This document shows, one piece after another, positions 31,821 through 40,867 of a stretch of DNA of 55,384 bases. The translations under genes were made by a program, and so were the position numbers. Positions within the stretch are counted from its first letter, which is position 1. The number at the start of each line of letters is the position of its first letter. Source of the DNA: Clostridia bacterium. GTDB taxonomy: Bacteria; Bacillota; Clostridia; Christensenellales; Aristaeellaceae. A model generated the notes under the pieces. That model ran no database searches, was not told the DNA's origin, and saw only the letters and a program-made list of their open reading frames with translations. The stretch is taken from assembly GCA_017470945.1 (NCBI GenBank), contig JAFUXH010000019.1, positions 1-55,384 on the forward strand, written 5' to 3'.

Positions 31821-32828
31821 TCACTCCGCCAGGCGCTCGAATTGTTCCGGCCTGTAATAAAGCACCTGGCTGCCGCCCTCCTCAAAGGAAAAGGGGATCT
31901 GCATCAGGCTGTCCAGGGCCTGCCGCACGGCGGCCTGCTTTTCCGGCCGCACGTAAAACACCAGGAAGCCCCCGCTGCCGGCCCCCAGCAGCTTGCCGCC
32001 CAGGGCCCCGGCGGCCATCGCCCGGGCGTACATCTCGTCGATGCTGCCGTTGCTGACGCTGGCGGCGGTTTGCCGCTTCATGCGCCAGGTTTCATCCAGC
32101 AGGAGCCCGAAATCATCCAGGCTGCGGGCGGGATCGGTCAGGATCTCCTCGCCCTGATCCACCAAGGCGCGCATGGCGCGCAGCAGGGCCGTTTTCCCGC
32201 GGGGGTTTTCCAACGCGCATTGGGCCTGCACCTGGCTGGACAGACGGGTGAAGCCGGTGAAAAACAGCATCAGATGCTCGTTCAACTGCTTTTTCCGCTC
32301 CGGGGCGATGATCACCGGGCGGACGGAATAGCCCTCGGGGCCGAAATCGATGCGGTTCATCCCGCCGAAGGCGGCGGCGATCTGATCCTGCCAGCCGCCG
32401 GCCTCGCCGCACAGCGTCCGCTCCAGGTAAATGGCGTCGTCCGCCAGCCGCCGTTGATCGACGTGCTTTCCCTTCAGGGCGTAAAAGGCGTTCAGCATGC
32501 CCACGGCGAAGGCGCTGCTGGTGCCCAGGCCCGAACGGGCGGGCAGGTCGGCGTCGTAGGTCAATCGAAGCTCCTGCATATCCAGCATCTGCATGGCGTT
32601 GCGGATCAGGGGATGCTCGATCTCCCGCACCTGCCGCACCCTTTCGGTGCGGGCGTAGATCAATTCCGAGGAATAGGAAAAGAACCGGGGCAGGTGGCGC
32701 ACCTCCACATAGCAGTATTTGTCGATGGTGGTGGATAATACGGCCCCGCCGTAGCGGCGGAAATGGGCCTCCATATCGGTTCCCCCGCCGAAAAAGGACA
32801 TTCTGAACGGCGTTTGCGTAATGATCAT
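31821..32828 (-). CDS. hddA: GHMP-family sugar kinase, heptose-7-phosphate kinase-like
   Basis: A 335-residue kinase resembling D-glycero-alpha-D-manno-heptose-7-phosphate 1-kinase (HddA). It opens IITQTPFRMSFFGGGTDMEA; the GHMP ATP loop is DLPARSGLGTSSAFAVG, GEAGGWQDQIAAAFGG is the sugar/phosphate motif, and GKLLGAGSGGFLVFY is the C-terminal glycine loop. It lies 9 nt before the HddC/GmhB fusion. The isomerase GmhA, which makes the substrate from sedoheptulose-7-P, is not in this window. Confidence 0.88.
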   Translation of the reverse strand: MIITQTPFRMSFFGGGTDMEAHFRRYGGAVLSTTIDKYCYVEVRHLPRFFSYSSELIYARTERVRQVREIEHPLIRNAMQMLDMQELRLTYDADLPARSGLGTSSAFAVGMLNAFYALKGKHVDQRRLADDAIYLERTLCGEAGGWQDQIAAAFGGMNRIDFGPEGYSVRPVIIAPERKKQLNEHLMLFFTGFTRLSSQVQAQCALENPRGKTALLRAMRALVDQGEEILTDPARSLDDFGLLLDETWRMKRQTAASVSNGSIDEMYARAMAAGALGGKLLGAGSGGFLVFYVRPEKQAAVRQALDSLMQIPFSFEEGGSQVLYYRPEQFERLAE

Positions 32829-32851
32829 GCTTCAATATCCCTCCATAGGAT

Positions 32852-35563
32852 CTAATATAAGGATAAGATTTCTGTGATCACCAGGCCCGAAAACTGCACG
32901 CCCACCCCCGCCGTCTGGCCGTTCAGGCCGGCGCACAATTGCAGGGCAGCCTCCCCCTGGCCGACGATGGTATCCGGGATGGTCAGCACCCAGGAAAACG
33001 GGGCGGGATCGCCGGCGACGGGCCAGGTTCGATCCATCAGGTCCTTCCCCGTGCGGTCGGAATGCAGCTTGACGGTGATGCCTTCGGCGCTGCCGGCGGT
33101 GATTTTTTGCCCTTGGATCGTTACCCGGTAGGTGTGGCCTGGCAGCAGGGCGGCGGGCACCACGGCGCAGTGATAGGGATCATTGTTGGGCTCCACGTCC
33201 CACCGGGCCCGGGCGTACACGATGTCGCCATCCGCCGCCTCGGGCCATTGATGAACGGACAGGCGGGTGAAGGCTACGCCCTTGTTCTGCGCTTCGCCCG
33301 CCCAGCCGGCGTACAGCAGCAATTGGGTGTCCCGGGCGATGTTTTCTCCGCGGGGGAGGGTGAAGGTCCATTCGAAGTCGCCCTCGTTCTCCGTCCGGGG
33401 CAAATACCAGTTGGTGCGGGCCAGGTAGCCGCCCTGCGAAGGATTGTACAGGGCCAGCGTCAGGCCTCGCAAAGGTTCCGCGGTGGCCGTCACGTCGGCG
33501 GCCCGCACGGTGTAGGTGCGCCCGGGCTGGAAGGCGACGGGCACGGAATAGGCGTGATAGGCGTTGCCGCTGGGCGGCAGAAGCACCTGAGCCTGCTGGA
33601 AAATCTCCGTCCCGCAGGCGTCCGATACCTCCCAGATCACCGGGCGCAGCACCCGCAGGGAAGCGGCCTGATCCCCTTCCGCGGAAAATTGCACCCGGCA
33701 GCCCGCGGCGCCTTCCGGCACGGTGAATCGCCACGCCTTCCCGCCGTCTGTCCCGACGGGCCAATGGGCGTAGTACACGCCGGCGTGGGCTTCCACGTCG
33801 TACAGCGATACCGTCAGGGAGGGGACGAGCGCAGCGTCGCCTTCGATCCCCTCGGCGGTGACGCAGTAGGCTTTCCCCGGCGTCAGGGCGGCGGGCAGGC
33901 GGGCGCTGCGGAAATGATCCTCCCCGGTCAGGGCCGCGTCATCCTGGGCGTACAGGGCCGTCAGGCCGCTGCGGGGGTATTCCTCCGTCAGGCGCATGGA
34001 TCGCCACGTGACGCCCACGCCGTCCGCCTGGCCGCTGATGCCGGCGTACAGCCGAAATTCCAGGGGCTGGGGCGCGGCGGCGGGAGGCAGGGAGAAAACC
34101 CAGGTGAGGCTATCGGCGGCGCTTTGATCGTTCAGCGGCCACAGCTTGCGCAGCAGGAAGGTTTCGCCGTCCGGGGCGTAGATCCCGGCCATCAGGGCGG
34201 CGGGCCGCCCCTGGTCCGCCCGGGCGCTGCCGATGGTCAGGGTATAGCGCCGCCCCGATGTCAGCGCGACGGGCAGGCGGAAGGAATGATAGGGGTTCTC
34301 CTCCGGAGCCAAAGCGATCTCGTCGGCTTCATACAGGGAAACAACGTTGGTGTCCGCCCGGCGGTTTTCCTGCCAGGCCCCGCAGCCGAAGGTGAAGAAA
34401 TCCGCCGTGCCCAGGGTGCTGGGGTTGAGCATCAGCACCGCCGCGTCGGGGCGGAGGGCGTCGGCCAGCGCCATGATGCTGCCGTCGGCGTAGTAGCGGG
34501 GGTCCACCGCCTCGATGCGGGCAAACACCGTGTGCAGGTAAGCCAGCACCGGCACGGAAAAGCTGTCCTTGAGGAACAGCAGGGTCTTTTGCACGGGGGC
34601 GTTTTCGTTGATCAATTCCATCACCGGGTAATCCCCGCCATAGTACACGAAGTAATTGTTCAGGCGGAAATAATCGATTTCCTCCAGGTATTGGGGCCAG
34701 ATACAGGCCTCCTCGAAGCCGCCCCGGCGGATCTCCTGGTGATGGGGGATCAGGGTGGTCAGGCGGGTTGCAAAGGCGGGGGTGTAGTAGATCAGGTCGT
34801 CCACCCCGGCGTAGTGCACGCCCACCCGCTTGCCCTGGCTGCCCAGAAAAGCGCCCGGCACCGTGTGCCGCACCCACCGGGCGGCCGCGGCGTTGGTTGG
34901 ATCGACGCCGCCGGGTATCAGGCCGTTCAGGGCTTTCACGATGGCCTGGAAGCCCACGAAGGCCCCGTCGGCGGTCCAGTGGTGGTCGGTGCGGTAAAAA
35001 TACTGATCCACCTGGTCCGCCGTGGCGCTGATGGAGGGCCGCAGATCCAGGGCCTTCACCCCGGCGTTTTGCAGCAGGGAAAGCAATTGATCGGCGTTTT
35101 CGTTGCTGAAATCCTGGGCGTGGGCGGGCAGGAGCGATTTGTCCAGGCTCATTTTGCCCGGGGCCTGCACAAATAAAAGCGGTATATTCAGGGTGCGCAG
35201 GGCGTCGTCGAATTCCGCCACGGCGCGGGCGTGGTCGGTCAGATCCCAGGAATTTTCGAATTCGTTCAGCATGCCGTTGGTCATACGGCTGACGCGGTTG
35301 CATTCTTCCCGCCCCGTCCACCGGGCGAACAGTCCGTTCAGGTTGACGAAGGCGTTTTTGCCCCACAGGTCGTCGGATTGCAGGGCGGCGGCGATGCGAT
35401 CGTTAATGCCGTTCAGAAAGACTCCGTCCCGGGTGACGGCGGCGCGCAAAAGGGCGTGGGGCAGGCGGATGTTGGCAACGCACAGCGTCAGCAGCACCGC
35501 GCAGGCGGCCAGGGCGGGCAGGCAGGCCAGCCCATGCCGGGCGTTCAAGCCGTGCTTTTTCAA
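32852..35563 (-). CDS. AlgX/DltD-like SGNH acyl-transfer protein with four C-terminal beta-domains
   Basis: A 903-residue membrane-anchored extracellular protein. An N-terminal helix (about 13-32) is followed by an SGNH-hydrolase-like domain to about 400: TDHHWTADGAF (His/Asp of the triad, about 193-196) and LFLKDSFSVPVL (Ser334). It fits AlgJ/AlgX/DltD partners of MBOAT acyltransferases. About 415-903 holds four repeats of about 125 residues, each with a line such as RLPVALTSGRRYTLTI, RLPAALTPGKAYCVT, SVPVAFQPGRTYTVRA or VVPAALLPGHTYRVTI; they look like jelly-roll carbohydrate-binding domains. The start is TTG 35563 with AAAGGAGG. It follows the MBOAT gene by 31 nt. Confidence 0.85.
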   Translation of the reverse strand: MKKHGLNARHGLACLPALAACAVLLTLCVANIRLPHALLRAAVTRDGVFLNGINDRIAAALQSDDLWGKNAFVNLNGLFARWTGREECNRVSRMTNGMLNEFENSWDLTDHARAVAEFDDALRTLNIPLLFVQAPGKMSLDKSLLPAHAQDFSNENADQLLSLLQNAGVKALDLRPSISATADQVDQYFYRTDHHWTADGAFVGFQAIVKALNGLIPGGVDPTNAAAARWVRHTVPGAFLGSQGKRVGVHYAGVDDLIYYTPAFATRLTTLIPHHQEIRRGGFEEACIWPQYLEEIDYFRLNNYFVYYGGDYPVMELINENAPVQKTLLFLKDSFSVPVLAYLHTVFARIEAVDPRYYADGSIMALADALRPDAAVLMLNPSTLGTADFFTFGCGAWQENRRADTNVVSLYEADEIALAPEENPYHSFRLPVALTSGRRYTLTIGSARADQGRPAALMAGIYAPDGETFLLRKLWPLNDQSAADSLTWVFSLPPAAAPQPLEFRLYAGISGQADGVGVTWRSMRLTEEYPRSGLTALYAQDDAALTGEDHFRSARLPAALTPGKAYCVTAEGIEGDAALVPSLTVSLYDVEAHAGVYYAHWPVGTDGGKAWRFTVPEGAAGCRVQFSAEGDQAASLRVLRPVIWEVSDACGTEIFQQAQVLLPPSGNAYHAYSVPVAFQPGRTYTVRAADVTATAEPLRGLTLALYNPSQGGYLARTNWYLPRTENEGDFEWTFTLPRGENIARDTQLLLYAGWAGEAQNKGVAFTRLSVHQWPEAADGDIVYARARWDVEPNNDPYHCAVVPAALLPGHTYRVTIQGQKITAGSAEGITVKLHSDRTGKDLMDRTWPVAGDPAPFSWVLTIPDTIVGQGEAALQLCAGLNGQTAGVGVQFSGLVITEILSLY

Positions 35564-35594
35564 TGGGTGCCTCCTTTCCGCGATTTAACGGTCG

Positions 35595-37019
35595 TCAGAA
35601 ATTGAAGTAAATGAAGGGGTTGTGGGCGTTCATGACCAGGCAAGAGATGCTGACCAGGAACAGGAATAGCTGCGCCGCGCCTCCGATCCAGGCGACGACG
35701 GCGCTTTGGACCCCGCCTCCGGCGGTCAAGCGCTTGCCCAGGCGGGACAGAAGCGGGGTGGCGCCTACGATGCCCGCCGCCCAGAAAACGCGGTATTCCC
35801 ACAGGGCGTGGAGCAGGCGGCCATCCGCCGCCATGCCGCCCGGGGAAAACATGCTTTGCAGGTAGGAGAGGGCGTGAGGCAGGCTGTCGGCGTTGAACAG
35901 CACCCAGCCCAGCACCACCGTAAGCATGGTGAACAGGCGATAGGCGAGCCGGAAGGGCAAGGGCCATCCGCCGATGCGGCGAGGGATGTTCAGCAGCTTT
36001 TCCCCGATGATCAGCACGCCGTACATCAGGCCCCACATGAGGAAGGTCCAGTTGGCCCCGTGCCAGATGCCCGTCAGGCACCAGACGATCAGCAGGTTGC
36101 GGATCAGCTTCCCTTTGCCCACCCGGGAGCCGCCCAGCGGGAAATACACGTAATCCCGGAACCAGCTGCCCAGGGAAATGTGCCACCTGCGCCAGAATTC
36201 GGTAACGGTGCGGGAAGCGTAAGGGTGATCGAAATTCTCCATGAAGTGGAAGCCGAACATCCGGCCCAGGCCGATGGCCATATCGGAATAGCCGCTGAAA
36301 TCGAAATAGATCTGCAGGGTAAAGGCCAGGGCCCCGGCCCACGCCATCCCGGCGCTCAGGGAAGTGGCGGCGAACGCCTCCCCGGCGATTTCGGAAAACA
36401 CGTTGGACAGCAGCACCTTTTTGTTGAACCCCAGCATGAACCGCGTCAGCCCCCGGCAAAACCCTTTTAGGGAAACGCCGCGGTGTTCGATTTCCCGGCG
36501 CACGGCGGCGTAGCGCACGATGGGGCCGGCGATCAATTGGGGGAAAAAGCAGATGTAGAGGCTGAATTGAACGATGCTTTTCTGGGCGGGCTCGCCCCGG
36601 TACACGTCGATCACGTAGCTGACGGCCTGAAAGGTGAAAAAGGAAATGCCGATGGGCAGGGCGATGTGAGTCTGCGGCAGGAAGCCTTGGGCAAAGGGCA
36701 GCCAGCCCCGCAGGACGCTCAGCAGGAAATTCAGGTATTTGAACACCAGCAGCAGCCCGATATTGACGCTGACGGCGCAAACCAGCCAGAAGCGCTTTTT
36801 TCGCCCCTCTCTCTTTTCCATCGCCCGGGCGAACAGGTAATTCAGCCCGATGGACAACAGCATCACCAGCACGAACGTGGGCTCGCCCCAGGCGTAGAAG
36901 AACAGGCTGGCCATCAGCAGCCACACGTTCCACGCGTCCTCATCCCGGGGCAAAAGGAAGTAGACCGCCGTCGTAATGGGCAGGAACAGGATCAGAAATT
37001 CCAGGCTTGTAAACAGCAT
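35595..37019 (-). CDS. MBOAT O-acyltransferase (AlgI/DltB/PatA family)
   Basis: A 474-residue polytopic enzyme that carries acyl groups across the membrane to a polysaccharide. Signatures are LPIGISFFTFQAVSYVIDVY, FPQLIAGPIVRY, IYFDFSGYSDMAIGLGRMFG, EFWRRWHISLGSWFRDYVY, PLGGSR and the catalytic-His motif TGIWHGANWTFLMWG. All these are hallmark AlgI elements. The AlgX/DltD-like gene follows. The acylated polymer is presumably the product of this operon, an inference from position. Confidence 0.94.
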   Translation of the reverse strand: MLFTSLEFLILFLPITTAVYFLLPRDEDAWNVWLLMASLFFYAWGEPTFVLVMLLSIGLNYLFARAMEKREGRKKRFWLVCAVSVNIGLLLVFKYLNFLLSVLRGWLPFAQGFLPQTHIALPIGISFFTFQAVSYVIDVYRGEPAQKSIVQFSLYICFFPQLIAGPIVRYAAVRREIEHRGVSLKGFCRGLTRFMLGFNKKVLLSNVFSEIAGEAFAATSLSAGMAWAGALAFTLQIYFDFSGYSDMAIGLGRMFGFHFMENFDHPYASRTVTEFWRRWHISLGSWFRDYVYFPLGGSRVGKGKLIRNLLIVWCLTGIWHGANWTFLMWGLMYGVLIIGEKLLNIPRRIGGWPLPFRLAYRLFTMLTVVLGWVLFNADSLPHALSYLQSMFSPGGMAADGRLLHALWEYRVFWAAGIVGATPLLSRLGKRLTAGGGVQSAVVAWIGGAAQLFLFLVSISCLVMNAHNPFIYFNF

Positions 37020-37040
37020 GGGCGCATTCCTTCCCGGGCG

Positions 37041-38177
37041 TCAGGCCCGATCCCATTCCAGGAAACGAACGCACTCGTACAGCCGGGCGCTCAGGGTTTC
37101 CGGATCGGCGGTATGGCGGCGGAAGGCGTGGGCTTCCGGGTCGAAGGTGAGGCGCAGCTGGGTATCCAACAGCTTCATGGCCTCCGCCTCCTCCTTCGCG
37201 CCGCCGAAGGCCCGGGCGATCAAGGGGGCTTCAAAGCCCGGGGCATTGTAGCCGTAGGCGTAGGGATTCATGCTTTCTGGGGCGTCGGCGCCCAGGCGGC
37301 GGTTCAGGGCGCTTGCGTCCCCTAAGCCGTAGCGCAGCGCTTTTTGAAATTTTGCGGTGCGGAACAGGGGAATATCCCGCCCCAGCGAGGCCATCACCGC
37401 GTAGCCGTACAGCTCGAACAGGTGATACCCCTCCTCCTGGATCAGGATATCGTGCCGCCGGCTGCTGAACAAGCCGGTTTTCAGCCCCGCGTATTTCACG
37501 TACTGCCGGGCGTACAGCCCAAGGAACGCCCGGCGCGGCCGCTTCATGGCCCCGAAGTGGCGGATCAGGCCGCTGCGGTGCGCGCCGAAAAATTCCTTTT
37601 CCAGGCGGTTCAGGTGCCGGTCGACCTGATGCTGGATATCGGCGTCCCGCCGGCATTGCAGCAGCATCAGCCCCGCCAGGCAGAACCACACCTGGTGGTT
37701 CAGAGTGAAATCGTAGGAAAGCGGCGTGCCGTCCACATCCACCCGCCGCCACAGGCCGGTGCTTTCGTCGAACCGCTGGGCGCGGAAAATGCGGAAGGCG
37801 CATTGCAGATACGCCTCATTTTCGAAGGCCCGCCAGGCGTAGGTCAGCGCCTCGATGGCCCAGGCCTGGCCGATCAGGCCGTTCAGGCGGTCGGCTGCCC
37901 CATCCTCCATGCAGGGGATCGCGCCGGAGGGGCTGCTTTCCTGCATGGCCATGAGGTACCGGGCCATGCGCTGGGCCAGGGCCTTGTAGCTTTCCTGCCC
38001 CGTACGCTTCCACAAAAAGGCGTAGATGATCAGCCAGTGGCCGGTGTTGCGCACCGGGTTATCGGGGCTGCCGTAGGGGCCGTTGCGCCCCGGCAGGGCG
38101 CGGCCCAGCGGTGCAAAGACGGGAGCATGGGCGTCGGCGCAGGATTGTACCAGGGAAAAAAGGGCTTCGGTGTTCAT
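37041..38177 (-). CDS. AglQ-like alpha/alpha-toroid protein of polysaccharide clusters
   Basis: A 378-residue protein without signal peptide. Its repeated aromatic-rich helices (GHWLIIYAFLWKRTGQESYK, GQAWAIEALTYAWRAF, LNHQVWFCLAGLMLL, GYHLFELYGYAVMASLG) are those of a six-hairpin (alpha/alpha-barrel) glycosidase-like fold, and it resembles the proteins named AglQ in glycan clusters. No catalytic pair can be assigned, so it may be a lyase, an epimerase-like enzyme or a binding protein. Its start overlaps the stop of its operon neighbour at 38174 (ATGA), in the middle of the transferase genes. Confidence 0.6.
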   Translation of the reverse strand: MNTEALFSLVQSCADAHAPVFAPLGRALPGRNGPYGSPDNPVRNTGHWLIIYAFLWKRTGQESYKALAQRMARYLMAMQESSPSGAIPCMEDGAADRLNGLIGQAWAIEALTYAWRAFENEAYLQCAFRIFRAQRFDESTGLWRRVDVDGTPLSYDFTLNHQVWFCLAGLMLLQCRRDADIQHQVDRHLNRLEKEFFGAHRSGLIRHFGAMKRPRRAFLGLYARQYVKYAGLKTGLFSSRRHDILIQEEGYHLFELYGYAVMASLGRDIPLFRTAKFQKALRYGLGDASALNRRLGADAPESMNPYAYGYNAPGFEAPLIARAFGGAKEEAEAMKLLDTQLRLTFDPEAHAFRRHTADPETLSARLYECVRFLEWDRA

Positions 38178-39301
38178 GGCGTTCCGGCCTTTCTGTAGGC
38201 TTCCGCCGTTTTCCGGGCGGATTCATTCCAGCTGTACCGTTCGCTGACCAGGCGGCGGATGTGCTGCCGATAGCGGTCGATTTGCTTTTCGTCCCATTGC
38301 ACGGCGGCCAGGATGGCGTCCCGCAATGCGGCGGGATCCTCGGGGGCGAACAGCAGGCCCGTCTGTCCCCCATCCGTTTCCTCCCGGAAGGTGGGGATAT
38401 CGCTGGCAATCACCGGCACGCCGTAGGTGTAGGCCATCAGCAGCGCGCCGCTGCCGTAGATTTTCCGGTAGGGAAACACGGCGATATCGGCGTCTCCCAG
38501 CAGGGCGGGGATCTCCTCGTCCGGCACCCGCTGGGCGGAAAAGCACACGCAGTCCCCAATGCCGTACTGCCGGATCAGGGCGGGGTAATCGGTGGGGTCG
38601 ATCTTAGGGTATTGCTTGCCCCGGATGGTGAACAGGCATTTGCTTCGCGTTTCTTCATCCAGGAGCGAGATGGCCTTGAGCAGGATATCGATCCCCTTGT
38701 AGGGACGGATGCGGCCGAACAGCAAAAAGCGCGTCCGCCCCGCCTCCGCCCGGCGGGGCTTATCGAGAGCGTAGGTCTGGTAAGCGCCGTGGGCGATGAC
38801 GGCGATTTTTTCATCGGGAATGGCAAACAGCCGCTGCAATTCCCGCTTGGAGGCCTCGTTGTGCACGATCAGCAGATCGCACCGGCGGTAAAACGCGCCG
38901 TACAGCGCCTGATCCCCGGGCGCGGGCTCGTGGGGCAGCACGTTGTGCACCGTCATGACGAGCTGACGGACATACCGGCGCAGGGCGGCGTACAGCTTCA
39001 TTTCCACCGCCGCGTTTTTGAAGCTTTGAATGTGCAGCACGTCGAACCGGCCCTTCCGGATCAGCCGCCCAAGCCGCAGCAGCGTGCGCCCGTAGGCCAG
39101 GATGGAGCCGATTTTCCCCTTGCCGCCGGGGTAAAACTGGGGCAGCCAGGTCATCCCCGGCTCCGACAGGCGGGTATCGGCCTTGCAGAACACCGTGATG
39201 TCGCAGTCCCGCTTCAATTGCCGCCCCAATTCCAGCACGTACAGGCTGCCGGGGGAGTGATGCTCCACCATCAGCACCCGGATTTTTCGCTCGTTTTCCA
39301 T
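38174..39301 (-). CDS. Family 4 glycosyltransferase
   Basis: A 375-residue GT-B enzyme. The N-terminal domain opens IRVLMVEHHSPGSLYVLELG and has DVLHIQSFKNAAVEMKLYAA. The donor-binding domain has RFLLFGRIRPYKGIDILLKAI, FTIRGKQYP and the acidic motif region PYRKIYGSGALLMAYTYGVP with VIASDIPTFRE. It would add a sugar to the lipid-linked repeat unit in the cytoplasm. It follows the flippase gene by 18 nt and overlaps the AglQ-like gene. Confidence 0.92.
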   Translation of the reverse strand: MENERKIRVLMVEHHSPGSLYVLELGRQLKRDCDITVFCKADTRLSEPGMTWLPQFYPGGKGKIGSILAYGRTLLRLGRLIRKGRFDVLHIQSFKNAAVEMKLYAALRRYVRQLVMTVHNVLPHEPAPGDQALYGAFYRRCDLLIVHNEASKRELQRLFAIPDEKIAVIAHGAYQTYALDKPRRAEAGRTRFLLFGRIRPYKGIDILLKAISLLDEETRSKCLFTIRGKQYPKIDPTDYPALIRQYGIGDCVCFSAQRVPDEEIPALLGDADIAVFPYRKIYGSGALLMAYTYGVPVIASDIPTFREETDGGQTGLLFAPEDPAALRDAILAAVQWDEKQIDRYRQHIRRLVSERYSWNESARKTAEAYRKAGTP

Positions 39302-39319
39302 CGCGTTTTTCCTTTCTTT

Positions 39320-40867
39320 TTACGCGGTCTTTTTCTTCAGCAGGCCCATCAGCCGGTTCCGCTGCTTTTTGTTGCAGGCGATCAGCAGGTGCAGCGGCGC
39401 GCCGATCAGGGCGTACGCCGCCGCGCAGGCAATCAGCCCCGCCCAGCTGCCGGGGGTGTACAGCGCCGCCAGCAGCTGGAACGCCGCCGTCAGCGCCCCG
39501 CAGGCCAGCACGTTGCGCAGGATGTCGGGGTAAAAGGTGGCGGGGGGCAATTGCAGCACGTGGGCCATGTACAAAGGGTTGGTGACGAAATTGATCACCG
39601 CCATCACCGCCACTGTGGTCCACGCCACGGCGTATACCCCCATGCCGGCGTACCGGATCAGCACGTACATGCCGATCACGTTCACGATCCCTCCGGCCAC
39701 CGTCACGTAGCAGGGGATTTTTTTCTTCACCGTCAGGGTGTAGATGTAATACAGGGGGTGCACCGCCCCGTTGGGGATGCAGGTGAGGATGGTGACCACC
39801 GTCAGCCGGTAAATCAGATCGATATCCTGGCCGGGGATCCACAGCCGGTAATAGGCCGGGCCCAGGGCCACGAAGCCGGCGAAGGTCACGTTGGCCAGCA
39901 GGCCCGAGGCCTTCATGGAGATTTTCAATTCATCCAGCAGCCCTTCCCGGTCGCCCGCCGCGTAGCGCTGGAGGAAGCGGGGGATGAAGGCCTGATCCAC
40001 CACCGTGTACAGGCTGTGGATGATGGTGTGCATGGTTTTGGCGATGGCCAGCTGGCCCATGGCCAGGGAGGTGAGCAATTGGTTGCACACCAGCAGGTCC
40101 AGCCCATTGTTCAACAGATCGCCCACCAGGTTGAAGGATTGCCAGAACCCGTCGACCACCAGCCGCCGCACGGCGGCGATGGAAAAATCCCGCCGCCTGG
40201 GGGTCAGCTGGGGCAGCAGGCGGCGGCTGAGCCATCCGTCGGATACCGCCACGATCAGCGCCGCGGCCAGGGCGCCCAGGCCCACGTAGCACACCCGGGC
40301 GGGGAAAAGCAGGTAAGCGATCAGCAGCACCAGGGCGTTGGTCACGTAGGACAGGGTCTTGAACAGGCCGGTCAGGTCCATCCGGTCCTGAATATAGCCG
40401 GCGCAGCCGAACACCGAGCACACCGTGGTGACCCAGAAGCTGACGCCGGTGAACAGGAACAGCATTTTCACGTCGGTCACGATGGCCCCGGGGATCGAAA
40501 GGACGCGCTGCAGAAAGGGCAGCGCGACGGCCGTCAGCCCCAGGATGAGGCAGGCCAGCGCCAGATCGCCGAAAAACACGGAGGAAAAATACACGTTGGC
40601 CTGCTTCGTGTCATTTTGGTGATAGCACAGGCCGATGTACCGGGCGGCGTAGGTGTTCAGCGCGGTGGTCAGGATGGCGGCGTATTGGGAAAACTGCTTG
40701 GCCAGCGTCACGAAGCCGTAGGCCTCCGTGCCCACGGTGCGGGTGATATAGGGGGTCAGCAGCAGGGTGATGCCGTAGTTGACCGCGTAGGCGACCCCCG
40801 TCGCCAGCATGGTGCGCAGCACGTGCAGCAGCTTATTGTTCGCTTGAGGCTGATAAACCGATCGCAT
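39320..40867 (-). CDS. Wzx-like oligosaccharide flippase
   Basis: A 515-residue protein of the polysaccharide-exporter (MOP/Wzx) family with about 14 helices, expected to move undecaprenyl-linked repeat units outward. Features: LLHVLRTMLATGVAYAVNYG at the start, TEAYGFVTLAKQFSQYAAIL, a basic loop KKIPCYVTVAGG in the middle, and a short Lys-rich tail (CNKKQRNRLMGLLKKKTA). ATG 40867 lies 35 nt inside the end of the Wzy-like gene, so the two are translationally coupled. Confidence 0.92.
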   Translation of the reverse strand: MRSVYQPQANNKLLHVLRTMLATGVAYAVNYGITLLLTPYITRTVGTEAYGFVTLAKQFSQYAAILTTALNTYAARYIGLCYHQNDTKQANVYFSSVFFGDLALACLILGLTAVALPFLQRVLSIPGAIVTDVKMLFLFTGVSFWVTTVCSVFGCAGYIQDRMDLTGLFKTLSYVTNALVLLIAYLLFPARVCYVGLGALAAALIVAVSDGWLSRRLLPQLTPRRRDFSIAAVRRLVVDGFWQSFNLVGDLLNNGLDLLVCNQLLTSLAMGQLAIAKTMHTIIHSLYTVVDQAFIPRFLQRYAAGDREGLLDELKISMKASGLLANVTFAGFVALGPAYYRLWIPGQDIDLIYRLTVVTILTCIPNGAVHPLYYIYTLTVKKKIPCYVTVAGGIVNVIGMYVLIRYAGMGVYAVAWTTVAVMAVINFVTNPLYMAHVLQLPPATFYPDILRNVLACGALTAAFQLLAALYTPGSWAGLIACAAAYALIGAPLHLLIACNKKQRNRLMGLLKKKTA

